This document shows positions 27,283 to 36,730 of a stretch of DNA of 64,000 nt, in pieces (positions within the stretch are counted from its first letter, which is position 1; each line of letters begins with the position of its first letter). Position numbers and translations under genes: made by a program. The stretch is from Chryseobacterium sp. G0186. Its GTDB lineage: Bacteria > Bacteroidota > Bacteroidia > Flavobacteriales > Weeksellaceae. The notes beneath the pieces are model-generated. The model did no database searches and was not told the DNA's origin. It saw only the letters and a program-made list of their open reading frames with translations. Where the stretch lies: the NCBI RefSeq assembly GCF_003815675.1, contig NZ_CP033918.1:4650001-4714000 (forward strand), read 5' to 3'.

Positions 27283-28641
27283 TTACAAAAGTTTTCCGGT
27301 TAAGAAAAGTCCGGCCACCGTAAAATAAATGATAAGTCCCGTTACGTCCACTAATGTTGCTACAAAAGGAGCAGAAGAAGTTGCCGGATCCAGTTTCAGT
27401 TTCTTTAAAACAAAAGGAATCATGGAGCCTGATAGCGTTCCCCATAATACAATAGCAACAAGAGAAACAGAAACACTTAAACCTACATACACCCAGTATT
27501 GACCATAGTTGAAAAGTCCTATCTGCTGCCAAAGCATGATCCTGATAAATCCAATGATTCCCAGAATAAGCCCCAGACATATTCCTGAGATAATTTCCTT
27601 TCTCATGACGTACCACCAGTCTTTTAATCCAATCTCCTGAAGGGCCATGGCACGAATGATCAGTGTTGCAGCCTGAGAACCGGAGTTTCCACCACTGGAA
27701 ATGATCAATGGAACAAATAAGGCCAGTACAACGGCTTTCTCAATTTCCTTGTCAAAATATCCCATTGCAGAAGCGGTAAGCATCTCTGAAATAAATAGAA
27801 TGATCAGCCAGGTTGCCCTTTTTTTGATCATTTCTGTCCAGGAAGTTTGAGTATAGGGAAGATCCAATGCTTCCAATCCCCCAAATTTCTGAATATCTTC
27901 GGTGTTTTGTTGTTCAATTTGGTCAAGGATGTCATCAATAGTTACAATTCCTACCAAGACACCGGCTTCGGTGATGATGGGAAGAGCACCACGGTCATAC
28001 TTTTCGAAGTAAGTTACGGCATCCTCTTTTGAGGTGGTCGTGGTAATAGCTACAAAGTGGTTGTCTGTAATGTCAGAAACCAAAGTGTCTTCTTCCTCCA
28101 GTAAAAGTGTTCCAATGGCAAGGTCATCAATCAAGCGATTCCTTTCATCCACCACATAAAGATAATTCATGGTTTCCACCCTTTTTCCTACCTTTTTGAT
28201 TTGCTGAAGACATCGTTTTACAGTCCATTCCTTACGAATCTGGATATAATAAGGAGTCATCAGACGGGCAATAGAGTCAGAATTATAGCCTAATAGCTTT
28301 AAAGCAATTCTTCTTTCCTGAGGATTAAGATGATTGATAGAATACTTAATCAATTCATCAGGGAAATCCTCAAAAAGAGCAGTCCTGTCATCAGGAGTCA
28401 TGGCATTCAGAATTTCAGAAACCTCGTCGCTTCCTATACTTCTGATGGTATCTTCCTGAAAATCTGGATCAAGATGGGAGAAAACCTCCGCTTTGTACTC
28501 TTTTGGGACCTTTAAAAACGCGAGAAGCCTCTCGTCAGCTGGAAAGTTGCTGAGAGTTTCGGCGATATCGGCAGGATTAAAGATTAGTTCTTCTCTAGAA
28601 TTCAAAACGTGAAATTTTTTGGATATGCAAAAATAATTCAA
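27283..28641 (-). CDS. mgtE: Magnesium transporter MgtE
   Basis: The domain order is that of MgtE. An N-terminal superhelical domain ([21 protein letters not shown], about 20-130) is followed by two CBS domains (about 135-255, with [15 protein letters not shown] and [23 protein letters not shown]). Then come five membrane helices with the ion-path motifs [13 protein letters not shown] and [15 protein letters not shown]. Length 452 aa is typical. The ATG at 28641 is used; a TTG at 28605 giving LNSREELIF is an alternative start closer to the conserved fold. Inner membrane, Mg2+ uptake gated by cytosolic Mg2+. Monocistronic; start region overlaps no other gene. Confidence 0.95.
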   Translation of the reverse strand: MNYFCISKKFHVLNSREELIFNPADIAETLSNFPADERLLAFLKVPKEYKAEVFSHLDPDFQEDTIRSIGSDEVSEILNAMTPDDRTALFEDFPDELIKYSINHLNPQERRIALKLLGYNSDSIARLMTPYYIQIRKEWTVKRCLQQIKKVGKRVETMNYLYVVDERNRLIDDLAIGTLLLEEEDTLVSDITDNHFVAITTTTSKEDAVTYFEKYDRGALPIITEAGVLVGIVTIDDILDQIEQQNTEDIQKFGGLEALDLPYTQTSWTEMIKKRATWLIILFISEMLTASAMGYFDKEIEKAVVLALFVPLIISSGGNSGSQAATLIIRAMALQEIGLKDWWYVMRKEIISGICLGLILGIIGFIRIMLWQQIGLFNYGQYWVYVGLSVSVSLVAIVLWGTLSGSMIPFVLKKLKLDPATSSAPFVATLVDVTGLIIYFTVAGLFLTGKLL

Positions 28642-28760
28642 ATTTTTAAGACTGAGCCATAAACTGGGAAATTTAAGGATTAATTAAAGTGTATGATAGG
28701 TAATAAAAGTAAAAACACCCGCCGAAGCAGATGTTCAAAAATTAAATTTAAAAAATATCC

Positions 28761-28937
28761 TTATTCAAGAATAATTGGTTCGCATTCTGTGATAGGAGAG
28801 GGAAGACAAAAGCCTCCTGTACAACATTCACCCGGATCACATTTAGGATAAGAACTTCTGCATTTTTTAATTTGCATGCTTCCTTTAATTTCTTTTTGCT
28901 CTTTCCTATTTAGTTTTTTGAAGCTTGGATTTTGCAT
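28761..28937 (-). CDS. Bacteriocin-like Cys-rich peptide 1 (58 aa)
   Basis: I start at 28937 (MQNPSFKKLNRKEQKEIKGS), because the leader then matches the two sister genes. The frame extends further but runs into the second peptide gene. The core has six cysteines in the order C-x6-C-x4-CC-x4-C-x7-C and ends ECEPIILE. The leader ends in KGS, a Gly-type processing site as in bacteriocin and pheromone precursors. It begins 35 bp after the stop of peptide 2, so it is probably co-transcribed with it. Longer core than the other two. Confidence 0.78.
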   Translation of the reverse strand: MQNPSFKKLNRKEQKEIKGSMQIKKCRSSYPKCDPGECCTGGFCLPSPITECEPIILE

Positions 28938-28972
28938 GATGTTAAATTTTGTAGTTAAAATATAACTGTTAT

Positions 28973-29116
28973 TTATTCTTCCATACAGGCAAATTCCATA
29001 CAAACACCTCTGCAACAAGCTCCATAAATACATTCATAATGTTCTGTACATCTTCTAGGGCCACTGCCTTTAATTTGCTTTGTAGCCTCTCTACTGAGTT
29101 TTTTTAGATTTTTCAT
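28973..29116 (-). CDS. Bacteriocin-like Cys-rich peptide 2 (47 aa)
   Basis: Translated from 29116: leader MKNLKKLSREATKQIKGSG, core RRCTEHYECIYGACCRGVCM, end EFACMEE. Six cysteines in the order C-x5-C-x4-CC-x3-C-x4-C match peptide 3. About 70 bp upstream of the start (29118-29188) is conserved with the same region of peptide 3, including ACTAAAATAGTAAATA, so each has its own copied promoter. Secreted or processed product expected; no transporter or maturase gene is adjacent. Confidence 0.78.
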   Translation of the reverse strand: MKNLKKLSREATKQIKGSGPRRCTEHYECIYGACCRGVCMEFACMEE

Positions 29117-29272
29117 AGGATTTAGATTTAATGGATAACTAAAATAGTAAATAATTTTATATTATTCATTAATTGGTGAAAATATTTTACTGATATACAG
29201 TGTTTTATTTCTGTTTTTCAAAAAAAAAGACATCCGCTAAGAAACAGATGCCTGAATGTATTGTATTGAAAT

Positions 29273-29419
29273 TTACTCCAAAGGACAAGGATATAAAACG
29301 CATACGTTTCGGCAACATGATCCGCCCGGGCATTCAAAATGTTCAAAGCATCTTTTAAGAATTCCGCTACCTTTAATTTCTTTTTGTTCTTCTCTACTGA
29401 TTTTTCTTAAATTTTTCAT
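29273..29419 (-). CDS. Bacteriocin-like Cys-rich peptide 3 (48 aa)
   Basis: Translated from 29419: leader MKNLRKISREEQKEIKGSG, core beginning LKRCFEHFECPGGSCCRNVC, end VLYPCPLE. Same six-cysteine spacing as peptide 2, with about half of the core residues changed. The conserved leader and variable core are typical of ribosomally made bacteriocin-like families. The promoter region 29421-29491 is nearly the same as that of peptide 2. Confidence 0.78.
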   Translation of the reverse strand: MKNLRKISREEQKEIKGSGILKRCFEHFECPGGSCCRNVCVLYPCPLE

Positions 29420-29779
29420 AGGATTTGGATTTTAATGTTAAACTAAAATAGTAAATATTTTTTAATTATTCATTATATGGTGAAAATATTTAATTGAAAA
29501 CCAATTATTTATAGCTGTATTTTCCTTTAAATGAAAAAATAACGTTTTGTTATCAACAGGATTTTAGATTTAATGCTAAAAATAATGATCGTTCAGGAAG
29601 GAATTATTCCTGTAAGAGAATTCAATTGGATGGGACTGATGGAATATGGGGAATTGAATGATTATCTAGGATTCTTTAACCCAAGAAGAAAAAATAGGAG
29701 AGGTATTCTATCAAAATAATCGGGAATTGATTATCGAAGTAATATTTACTATTTACAGTGATTTAAATGCTAAAACCGG
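29420..29779. other. 360-bp gap: peptide promoter and a short decayed frame
   Basis: The first 75 bp are the promoter region shared with the second peptide. At 29573-29719 the plus strand has a 48-codon frame (REFNWMGLMEYGELNDYLGFF), and a second frame just after it reads EVFYQNNRELIIEV. Together they suggest a small frameshifted gene remnant rather than a working gene. Confidence 0.4.
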
Positions 29780-30328
29780 CTACAATTCAGCGTCTGCCGG
29801 CTTCAGTTTTCTCAGTTTTTTTATAATGTCTTTGATGGCTCCCTCGGTTCCTATTTTAATAGAGTTTACAGTAGAACCCAATAAACGCATATTTTTGCGG
29901 TAGGTGTCGTAATCGGTTTCCGTAACCAGATTTCCGTCGGCTCCAAAAAGCTTCATGCTTACAACAACCTGGTTGGAGAAGACATATTTTCCAAGACCTA
30001 CTTTGAAGTATCTTACCTTGGAAGCAATGGCAAAATCAGCATCATTATTGACACAGTAATCCATAATGGTCTTTTTATCGATACTGTCAAAGGAAACCTG
30101 AACTTCCGCACGAAGCATTTTGTTTCTTCTTCCACTGAAATTATCAGAAACAGCATCGAAAAATGCATTGTTGGTAGGCTCCTTTATCTCATCAATATCA
30201 GGTTCTACCTCAGGATTGAAGTAGAGAACTTTTTTTATTTTATCGTCAGCATTTTTCTGAGCTTTTACTGAAGTAAAGCCAACGAATAAAAAAGTTGTCA
30301 CTGCTGTAAAGAATATAATTTTTTTCAT
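29780..30328 (-). CDS. Exported uncharacterised protein (182 aa)
   Basis: A signal peptide (residues 1-23, ending VKAQ) is followed by a mature part with FDAVSDNFSGRRNKMLRAEVQVSFDSIDKK, the central ADFAIASKVRYFKVGLGKYVFSN and a helical end (AIKDIIKKLRKLKPAD). It fits a small periplasmic or lipid-facing protein conserved in Chryseobacterium. I do not recognise a family with known function. Convergent with nothing close; its promoter shares the 170-bp gap with rpsO on the opposite strand. Confidence 0.75.
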   Translation of the reverse strand: MKKIIFFTAVTTFLFVGFTSVKAQKNADDKIKKVLYFNPEVEPDIDEIKEPTNNAFFDAVSDNFSGRRNKMLRAEVQVSFDSIDKKTIMDYCVNNDADFAIASKVRYFKVGLGKYVFSNQVVVSMKLFGADGNLVTETDYDTYRKNMRLLGSTVNSIKIGTEGAIKDIIKKLRKLKPADAEL

Positions 30329-30435
30329 TTGTAATTCGAATGCAAAATTACTGCCTTTTCCTTGGATTGCATAAAATTTATTAAGAAATTTTTAACATTT
30401 TTTTCTATCAAATTTGATTTATGAAATCAATAATG

Positions 30436-30466
30436 TTTGCAGAATCAAAAAATAGTCGTAATTTTG
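30436..30466 (+). promoter_or_regulatory. Bacteroidota-type promoter of rpsO
   Basis: TTTG at 30436-30439, 19 bp, then TAATTTTG at 30459-30466, an exact match to the Bacteroidota consensus TTTG-N19-TAnnTTTG. Transcription would start around 30473, leaving a leader of about 30 nt. Confidence 0.8.
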
Positions 30467-30501
30467 CACCCGTTACATAATAATCATTAAACAATATTGG
30501 A

Positions 30502-30771
30502 ATGTACTTAACAACAGACAAAAAGCAGGAAATTTTCGCACAACACGGAAAATCTGCACAAGACACAGGAAGCGCAGAAGGACAAATCGCTCTTTTCACT
30601 TTCAGAATTAATCACTTATCTCAGCACTTAAAGGCTAACCGTCATGATTTCAACACAGAGAGATCTCTAGTGAAATTGGTAGGTAAGAGAAAAAGTTTAC
30701 TAGATTACCTTAAAAAGAAAGATATCGCAAGATATAGAGCTATTATTGCTGCACTAGGTTTAAGAAAATAA
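30502..30771 (+). CDS. rpsO: 30S ribosomal protein S15
   Basis: An 89-residue ribosomal S15 with the family core TGSAEGQIALFTFRINHLSQHLK and the RNA-binding HDFNTERSLVKLVGKRKSLLDYLKKKDIARYRAIIAALGLRK. It binds 16S rRNA helices 20-22 and is an early organiser of the small-subunit platform. It has its own promoter and terminator here. pnp is on the same strand but 2.7 kb downstream and separated by other genes, unlike the rpsO-pnp operon of proteobacteria. Confidence 0.98.
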   Translation: MYLTTDKKQEIFAQHGKSAQDTGSAEGQIALFTFRINHLSQHLKANRHDFNTERSLVKLVGKRKSLLDYLKKKDIARYRAIIAALGLRK

Positions 30772-30791
30772 TCTATAAAGATTTTCAAAAT

Positions 30792-30822
30792 AAAAGCAAC
30801 TTCGAAAGAGGTTGCTTTTTTT
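30792..30822 (+). terminator. rpsO terminator with GAAA tetraloop
   Basis: AAAGCAACTTC-GAAA-GAGGTTGCTTT forms an 11-bp stem with one wobble pair, capped by a stable GAAA loop and followed by a T run. Confidence 0.9.
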
Positions 30823-31120
30823 GTTTGTACCAAGGTGAAATGTAAACATAAAAATCACAGAAGTATTCATCAGTTTTGATACTATAAATTTTAAAAATGA
30901 TCATGACGGTTGGATTGCTGAGGAATGATACCATCGGAAGAGTGGTTAGCCCATACAATTGTCATTCCGTAGGAATCTCGCCAAAAGTATTAGAAATAAA
31001 TACATTTAAAAAGGACGTATTATAACTAAAAGAGTGAAAGTTCCCCATTTTCGGAGGGGTGGTGAAAAAAGAATTTTTGACGGGGTGGTTATCTAGCGTG
31101 TGATTTAAACTTTGCAATCA
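30823..31120. repeat. Intergenic region with genome-repeat-like tracts
   Basis: No gene. Two tracts look like dispersed intergenic repeats I associate with Chryseobacterium: GTCATTCCGTAGGAATCTCG near 30960-30980, and CCCCATTTTCGGAGGGGTGG with a following GACGGGGTGG near 31043-31086. The second tract contains complementary CCCC/GGGG arms. Their dispersed nature is from general knowledge, not visible in this window. Confidence 0.4.
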
Positions 31121-31480
31121 TTATTCTGCTTTTTTACCAATCTTTCCCAAATGCGTATTCTGAAAACTGTCCGGATATTTCAATCCATAACCCAAAATTC
31201 TGTCAAACGCGGAATGTGAAAATAAAATAGCACCAATCATTTGTAAATAAGGAAGCGTAAACAGAGTTCCTGCAAGATATATGATAATGGCAATCCCCAA
31301 ATGATGGAAAAGATTATAGAAAAATGCTCCCACTTTACTATTGATAGTATATCCCAGCATTGAAATATCGGGTGCAAAAAAAAGTCCTGCAAACCACCAC
31401 CAGGAATATCCTGTTTGTGCAAAAGCAAAAGTTCCTAATAGGAGAAAAGCGATGTACTCAAGTTTTAATTGTAGTTTCAT
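31121..31480 (-). CDS. DUF4260 family membrane protein
   Basis: A small hydrophobic protein (119 aa) with about four membrane helices. Family features are WWWFAGLFFAPDISMLGY, FFYNLFHHLGIAIIIYL and the closing FSHSAFDRILGYGLKYPDSFQNTHLGKIG. Inner membrane. The biochemical role of DUF4260 is not known. Monocistronic. Confidence 0.85.
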   Translation of the reverse strand: MKLQLKLEYIAFLLLGTFAFAQTGYSWWWFAGLFFAPDISMLGYTINSKVGAFFYNLFHHLGIAIIIYLAGTLFTLPYLQMIGAILFSHSAFDRILGYGLKYPDSFQNTHLGKIGKKAE

Positions 31481-31561
31481 AGAAATAATTCTTTTAAGTG
31501 TTTGATTGAATAAGTGTCTCGTTAAAGCTAAAAGTTACATCCTGGAATTCCGGAAAAAGAA

Positions 31562-31589
31562 AAGCGGAATACTCTGGGGTATTCCGCTT
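31562..31589 (-). terminator. Terminator of the sugar transporter gene
   Basis: AAGCGGAATAC and GTATTCCGCTT form a perfect 11-bp stem with a 6-nt loop. On the minus strand it is followed by TTCTTTTTCC. It lies 25 bp after the stop of the transporter gene. Confidence 0.85.
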
Positions 31590-31613
31590 CTGTATATTGT
31601 GATATAATTAATT

Positions 31614-33041
31614 TTAATGGCCTGATTTGGCTTCAGTGGTTTCTACATGACCCAGATATTTTGTACAATATGCCCCAAAGATCAGAATAACAAGGTAGCA
31701 GAATACAGGAATAATAAATGAATGCTGTACTCCAAACTGATCGGCAAGATAGCCCTGGAAAATAGGAACGATTGCGCCTCCCAAAATAGCCATCACCACC
31801 AGAGAAGAACCTTGGCTGGTATATTTTCCTAATCCTGATATTGCCAGAGTGTAAATATTGGAGAACATAATGGAGTTGAAAATTCCAATTCCTAAGATGC
31901 TGTACATTGCCATTTCTCCATGGTTTACCATTGCAGAAATTAACAATACAACATTGATGGCCGCAAAGATAGATAATGTTCTTGCAGGTGCTGCTTTACC
32001 AATGAAGAAGGCAATAAAATTAAGGACAATAAATACAAGGAAAAAGCTGATCTGAGAAAAACTAAGATTCACAATGCTGAAGATCACAAGAAATACAGCT
32101 CCTGCTGCTCCCAACATATAAAGTGCCTTTTTTCCCTGGCTTAATGATTGATTTAGAGAGATTGCCCCAAGAAAACGGCCAATCATGGCGCCTCCCCAAT
32201 AAAGGGAAAGGTAGTTTTTGCTGACGATTTCATTAAAGCCCATGATTTGTGGCTGTTCAAGAAAACTGATGATAAAACTTCCTACAGCAACTTCTCCGCC
32301 TACGTAGCAAAACATAGCGAAAACCCCAAATTTCAGATGGCTGAATTCTAATGCTCCCCAACCTTTTACAATCTCCTCTTCTCCCGTTTGAAATGACGGA
32401 AGTTTCACTCTTGAAATCAATAATGCAACCAATAAAAGGATCCCCGCAAAGATCAGATAAGGAATTCTTGTGGCCACTGCACTGAATGAACCATCTGGCG
32501 CTGAGAAAAATTCAAAGATTAAATGCCCTCCCAATACCGGAGCTATTGTAGTTCCAAATGCATTGAATGCTTGGGTCATATTTAAACGGCTGGATGCAGA
32601 TTCTTCACTCCCCAACAAGGATACATAGGCGTTTGCCGTAATCTGTAATACGGTAAAACCGAGTCCCAGAATAAACAAAGCTCCTAGAAATAAGGGATAA
32701 TAAGAAAAAGTAGCTGCCGGATAAAACAAGACACAGCCAAATGCTGCCAGAAAGATCCCGAATAAAATTCCTTTTTTATATCCTAATTTATTGATGGGAT
32801 CTCCCTTGGAAATAGAGATCATGAAATAAATCAGGGATCCGATAAAGTAAGCTCCGAAGAAACAGAACTGTACCAGCATGGATTCGAAAAAGGTGAGTTT
32901 GAATAGTTGTTTCAGATAGGGAATCAGGATGTCATTCATGCATGTGATGAATCCCCACATAAAAAACAGCAGGGTGATGGTAATCAACGGAACCGTATAA
33001 TTCCTGCCTTGTAGTTGTACTTCTTTGTTATTCATAAACAT
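31614..33041 (-). CDS. gluP: Sugar MFS transporter, GluP/FucP type
   Basis: Twelve predicted membrane helices (475 aa). The N-terminus PLITITLLFFMWGFITCMNDILIPYLK is the FucP/GluP signature, followed by LGFTVLQITANAYVSLLG and the central NMTQAFNAFGTTIAPVLGG. It probably carries glucose, galactose or fucose by proton symport across the inner membrane. The start at 33041 or the ATG two codons later are both possible. It has its own terminator. The 434-bp gap before it is shared with the divergent pnp gene. Confidence 0.88.
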   Translation of the reverse strand: MFMNNKEVQLQGRNYTVPLITITLLFFMWGFITCMNDILIPYLKQLFKLTFFESMLVQFCFFGAYFIGSLIYFMISISKGDPINKLGYKKGILFGIFLAAFGCVLFYPAATFSYYPLFLGALFILGLGFTVLQITANAYVSLLGSEESASSRLNMTQAFNAFGTTIAPVLGGHLIFEFFSAPDGSFSAVATRIPYLIFAGILLLVALLISRVKLPSFQTGEEEIVKGWGALEFSHLKFGVFAMFCYVGGEVAVGSFIISFLEQPQIMGFNEIVSKNYLSLYWGGAMIGRFLGAISLNQSLSQGKKALYMLGAAGAVFLVIFSIVNLSFSQISFFLVFIVLNFIAFFIGKAAPARTLSIFAAINVVLLISAMVNHGEMAMYSILGIGIFNSIMFSNIYTLAISGLGKYTSQGSSLVVMAILGGAIVPIFQGYLADQFGVQHSFIIPVFCYLVILIFGAYCTKYLGHVETTEAKSGH

Positions 33042-33475
33042 TATATTTATCTGTATAAGGATAGTCCTTATCTTTTTTGCCTACAGCATTGTATTTGGTG
33101 AAGTAGGACAAATATAGGGATCAGCCTATGTTTTTGCAATGATTTTATGGTTTTTTTATAAGAAAATAATGAATTTTTATGGGCGAAAACATTATTTTCA
33201 TTTTTTGAGACAATAATACAAAAACAGAAGGGTTTTTCAATGCACTATTTTCAGAAAAACAGCTTTTTATTTTCACAAATAATGAATAAGTTCAGATGAA
33301 TGATGAAAATTTTTGATTTTTTCACAGACTGATAGCCAATTTTTTGTATTTTGAAAACCTATTTATGCAATCGAAAAATTTAATATTTCATTATTATATA
33401 GTACCTTTGCACACGAAATTTAAAGAGTTTAAATATTAATTCATACTCAATACGGAGTATTAAGAAGACAAATTT
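33042..33475 (+). promoter_or_regulatory. 434-bp divergent control region with pnp promoter
   Basis: TACCTTTG at 33402-33409 fits the Bacteroidota -7 box TAnnTTTG. TTTA at 33379-33382 is at the right distance for the -33 box. This leaves a pnp leader of about 60 nt containing ACTCAATACGGAGTATT, a small hairpin that could serve autoregulation by PNPase. The remainder is AT-rich, with no gene. Confidence 0.65.
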
Positions 33476-35746
33476 ATGAGTATACCTCAAGCGTTTACAG
33501 AGCTGATTACTCTTGCTGATGGCAGAGAAATCACTATTGAAACAGGGAAATTAGCTAAGCAGGCTGATGGATCTGTGGTAGTAAAAATGGGTGGAACAAT
33601 GCTTTTAGCAACTGTTGTAGCCAATAAAGAAGCAAATCCTGGTGTAGATTTCTTACCATTAACAGTAGATTATAGAGAAAAATTCTATGCAGGTGGAAGA
33701 ATTCCTGGAAACTTCTTCCGTAGAGAAGCAAGACCTTCAGATCAGGAAATTTTAACAATGCGTTTGGTAGACAGAGTACTACGTCCGCTTTTCCCTGAAG
33801 ATTTTCATGCTGAAGTTCAGGTAATGATTTCTTTAATTTCTTATGACGGAAAAACTATTCCTGATGATTTAGCAGGTTTAGCAGCTTCTGCAGCGATTGC
33901 AATTACTGATATTCCCTTCAACGGACCAATGTCTGAAGTAAGAGTCGTAAGATTTGACGGAAAACTTTCTATCAACCCAAGCTATGAAGAGCTGAAGAGT
34001 TCTGAATTAGATATCATGGTTGGAGCGACTAAAGACTCTATCGTAATGGTAGAAGGAGAGATGAAAGAAATTTCTGAGCAGGAAATGTTGGAGGCTATTA
34101 ATTTTGGTCATGCTGAAATTAAAAAGCAAATTGAAGCTCAGGAGAGATTAGCAGAAAAAGTAGGAAAAGCTTTCCCTAAGAGAGAATATTCTCACGAAAA
34201 CCACGACGAAGAAATTCGTGAAAAAGTTTGGAAAGAAACTTACGATAAAGTATATGAAGTGGCTAGAACTCCATCTGGTAAAGAAGAAAGAGGAGAAAAA
34301 TTCAAAGCACTTCGTGAGGAATTCCTTGCTCAATATGCAGATAATGCAGAAGAATTAGAAAGAGTAACTCCTTTCGTAAAAGTATATTATCATGATGTAG
34401 AGAAAGAAGCAATGCGTCAGATGATCCTTGAAGACAATATCCGTCTTGATGGTCGTGATCCTCAAACGATCCGTCCGATCTGGTCAGAAATTGACTACCT
34501 TCCGGGAGCTCACGGTTCTGCAGTGTTTACAAGAGGGGAAACCCAGTCTTTAACAGCTGTAACTTTAGGTTCTGTTAAGGATGCAAACATGGTAGACAGT
34601 GTGATTACTCAACACGACGAAAAATTCTTCCTACACTATAACTTCCCGCCATTCTCAACAGGTGAAGCAAGACCTTTAAGAGGGACTTCAAGAAGAGAAG
34701 TAGGACACGGAAACCTTGCTCAAAGAGCATTACAGGCAGTTATTCCTGAAGAAAATCCATATACCATCAGAATTGTTTCCGATATCTTGGAATCAAACGG
34801 TTCGTCTTCAATGGCAACAGTTTGTGCTGGAACATTGGCATTAATGGATGCAGGGGTAAAAATTACTAAACCAGTTTCTGGTATTGCAATGGGACTTATT
34901 ACTGATGCAAAGTCTGGTAAATTCACTGTACTTTCTGATATCTTAGGAGATGAAGATCACCTTGGAGATATGGACTTCAAAGTAACAGGTACTGCAGACG
35001 GTATCACAGCTTGTCAGATGGATATTAAAATCCAGGGACTTTCTATGGACATCATGGAAAAGGCTTTGATGCAGGCTAGAGACGGAAGATTACATATTTT
35101 AAATAAAATCACAGAAACTATTTCTGAGCCAAGAGAAGATGTGAAACCTCACGCTCCTAAAATGGTAGTAATGGAGATCTCTAAAGACTTCATTGGTGCT
35201 GTAATCGGGCCTGGAGGAAAAATCATTCAGCAAATGCAGAAAGATACGGACACTGTTATTGCCATTGAAGAAGTTGGTGAAATCGGACGTATCGAAATTG
35301 CAGGTACAGACAGAGAGAAGATCAATGCTGCGGTTGCTAAAATCAACGAAATTACCTTCGTACCGGTTATAGGCGAAGTTTACAAAGGTAAAGTAGTAAA
35401 AGTAATGGACTTTGGTGCTTTCGTTGCTATCGCTAAAGGAACAGAAGGGCTTCTTCACATTTCAGAAATTGAATGGGCTCGTTTAGATAAAGTTCCTTAT
35501 GCTGAGGGTGATGAAGTAGAAGTTAAATTTATGGGTTACGATGACCGTAAAAAAATGAAGCTTTCCCGTAAAGTTCTTTTACCAAGACCTCCAAGACCTG
35601 AGAGACCAGAAGGTCAAGGAAGACCAGAGGGGCAAAGAAGACCGGATGGACAAGGTAGACCTGAGGGACAAAGAAGACCTGAAGGACAGGGGAAACCACA
35701 AGTTGAAAGACCAGTGGAAAACCAGGAGCCTTCTGCTGAAGCATAA
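33476..35746 (+). CDS. pnp: Polyribonucleotide nucleotidyltransferase (PNPase)
   Basis: Two RNase PH domains are present (first about 10-150 with [19 protein letters not shown]; second about 310-540 with [17 protein letters not shown] and the catalytic [14 protein letters not shown]). A KH domain follows ([17 protein letters not shown], about 570-610), then an S1 domain ([20 protein letters not shown], about 635-700). It degrades RNA 3' to 5' by phosphorolysis. It is 756 aa, longer than the usual 700-710, because of a tail of repeated [11 protein letters not shown] units from about residue 708 to the end. The gene ends in a strong terminator that is duplicated at 40066. Confidence 0.97.
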   Translation: MSIPQAFTELITLADGREITIETGKLAKQADGSVVVKMGGTMLLATVVANKEANPGVDFLPLTVDYREKFYAGGRIPGNFFRREARPSDQEILTMRLVDRVLRPLFPEDFHAEVQVMISLISYDGKTIPDDLAGLAASAAIAITDIPFNGPMSEVRVVRFDGKLSINPSYEELKSSELDIMVGATKDSIVMVEGEMKEISEQEMLEAINFGHAEIKKQIEAQERLAEKVGKAFPKREYSHENHDEEIREKVWKETYDKVYEVARTPSGKEERGEKFKALREEFLAQYADNAEELERVTPFVKVYYHDVEKEAMRQMILEDNIRLDGRDPQTIRPIWSEIDYLPGAHGSAVFTRGETQSLTAVTLGSVKDANMVDSVITQHDEKFFLHYNFPPFSTGEARPLRGTSRREVGHGNLAQRALQAVIPEENPYTIRIVSDILESNGSSSMATVCAGTLALMDAGVKITKPVSGIAMGLITDAKSGKFTVLSDILGDEDHLGDMDFKVTGTADGITACQMDIKIQGLSMDIMEKALMQARDGRLHILNKITETISEPREDVKPHAPKMVVMEISKDFIGAVIGPGGKIIQQMQKDTDTVIAIEEVGEIGRIEIAGTDREKINAAVAKINEITFVPVIGEVYKGKVVKVMDFGAFVAIAKGTEGLLHISEIEWARLDKVPYAEGDEVEVKFMGYDDRKKMKLSRKVLLPRPPRPERPEGQGRPEGQRRPDGQGRPEGQRRPEGQGKPQVERPVENQEPSAEA

Positions 35747-35761
35747 GACTTACATTCTTAG

Positions 35762-35805
35762 ATATAAAGAAATCCCTCAATTTTGAGGGATTTCTTGTTT
35801 TATAT
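35762..35805 (+). terminator. pnp terminator; left copy of an exact 44-bp direct repeat
   Basis: AAGAAATCCCTCAA-TT-TTGAGGGATTTCTT gives a near-perfect 14-bp stem followed by T-rich sequence. The same 44 bases occur again at 40066-40109 in the same orientation, on the far side of the graspetide cluster. Confidence 0.92.
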
Positions 35806-35905
35806 GTGTTAAAGATGCTGTAATATTGAAAAGGGGATAAAAACTTAATTTCATAATGCTTTTATTTCAAAAAGTAATTTTATCTAATTTATTGGAGTGA
35901 GAATC

Positions 35906-36730
35906 TCAATTAGAATATTTTATAACATCAGATAACTCAATAGGGTTATTATTTCGTTTTATTTCTGCTTGCTTATTTTTTGACAGTTCATTCCAATTAA
36001 TATTTTTAATTTCATTTCCTTTTTCATCGACAAAGCTCATTTTAATTTTCCCCATTTTTGCTTCTCTATAAGGATCTAGATAATAATTAATATAAATTTT
36101 ATTAAGTTGGTCTTTATTTACTTTAACAATATTTTCAGAATGAAAATCAAAGTCTGGATAAGGATCATAGAAACCTTTAGTGAGTTTTTTTAATAAAAAA
36201 TCATAATTAGCCTTTTCATCATATACCCAAACGACTAATCCAGGTAATCCTTTAAAAAAAGATGGTCCTTCAGGAATAGGAATATCTTGTGTAAACCATG
36301 TAGTCCATTGTCTATTTTTATATTTCAATATCGCACTTTGGCATTCATAATCACCTATTTTCTTTTTATTTGAATTTATCTTCCATTCTAAATTTGGTGT
36401 TTCTTCTGTAATTTCATATACATCTGTTAATATTCGGTAATATTTTTTTAAAAGAGTTTTATTTCTAGTTATAGCATGATTAAAGTCCAAAGAATAATAC
36501 TGTTCTGAAGTTCCCTTTTTTCGAATAGAATCGCTTTTATATAATTTTTCAGAATAGAATCTGGAAATATTCGAATCATAAATATCCAATAGCATGGTAT
36601 TTTCTTTATTTATAACCTGTAGAGAATCTGTTTTGTATTTCAGATGATATGTTACTCTTATCTTCTGTGCTTTCATAAATTGAACGGCAAAAACTAGAAA
36701 TGTAGTATTAATTAAGGTTTTCAAGTTCAT
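35906..36730 (-). CDS. GLPGLI family protein
   Basis: A signal peptide (residues 1-21, MNLKTLINTTFLVFAVQFMKAQ) precedes a 250-residue periplasmic or surface protein with the family hallmark FFKGLPGLVVWVYD around residue 158 and WTTWFTQDIPIPEGPSFF just before it. GLPGLI proteins are a Bacteroidota family often encoded beside peptide-maturation genes. Here the start overlaps the end of the SPASM maturase gene by 23 bp, so it is coupled to the graspetide operon and is its last gene. Exact role unknown, possibly export or processing. Confidence 0.9.
   Translation of the reverse strand: MNLKTLINTTFLVFAVQFMKAQKIRVTYHLKYKTDSLQVINKENTMLLDIYDSNISRFYSEKLYKSDSIRKKGTSEQYYSLDFNHAITRNKTLLKKYYRILTDVYEITEETPNLEWKINSNKKKIGDYECQSAILKYKNRQWTTWFTQDIPIPEGPSFFKGLPGLVVWVYDEKANYDFLLKKLTKGFYDPYPDFDFHSENIVKVNKDQLNKIYINYYLDPYREAKMGKIKMSFVDEKGNEIKNINWNELSKNKQAEIKRNNNPIELSDVIKYSN

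Noticed and set aside
29573..29719. 48-codon plus-strand frame as a real small gene
   Set aside because: The following bases continue a similar protein-like pattern in another frame, which suggests a frameshifted remnant.
33555..35780. Minus-strand frames inside pnp
   Set aside because: Shadow frames of a strongly conserved gene; no domain or start context.
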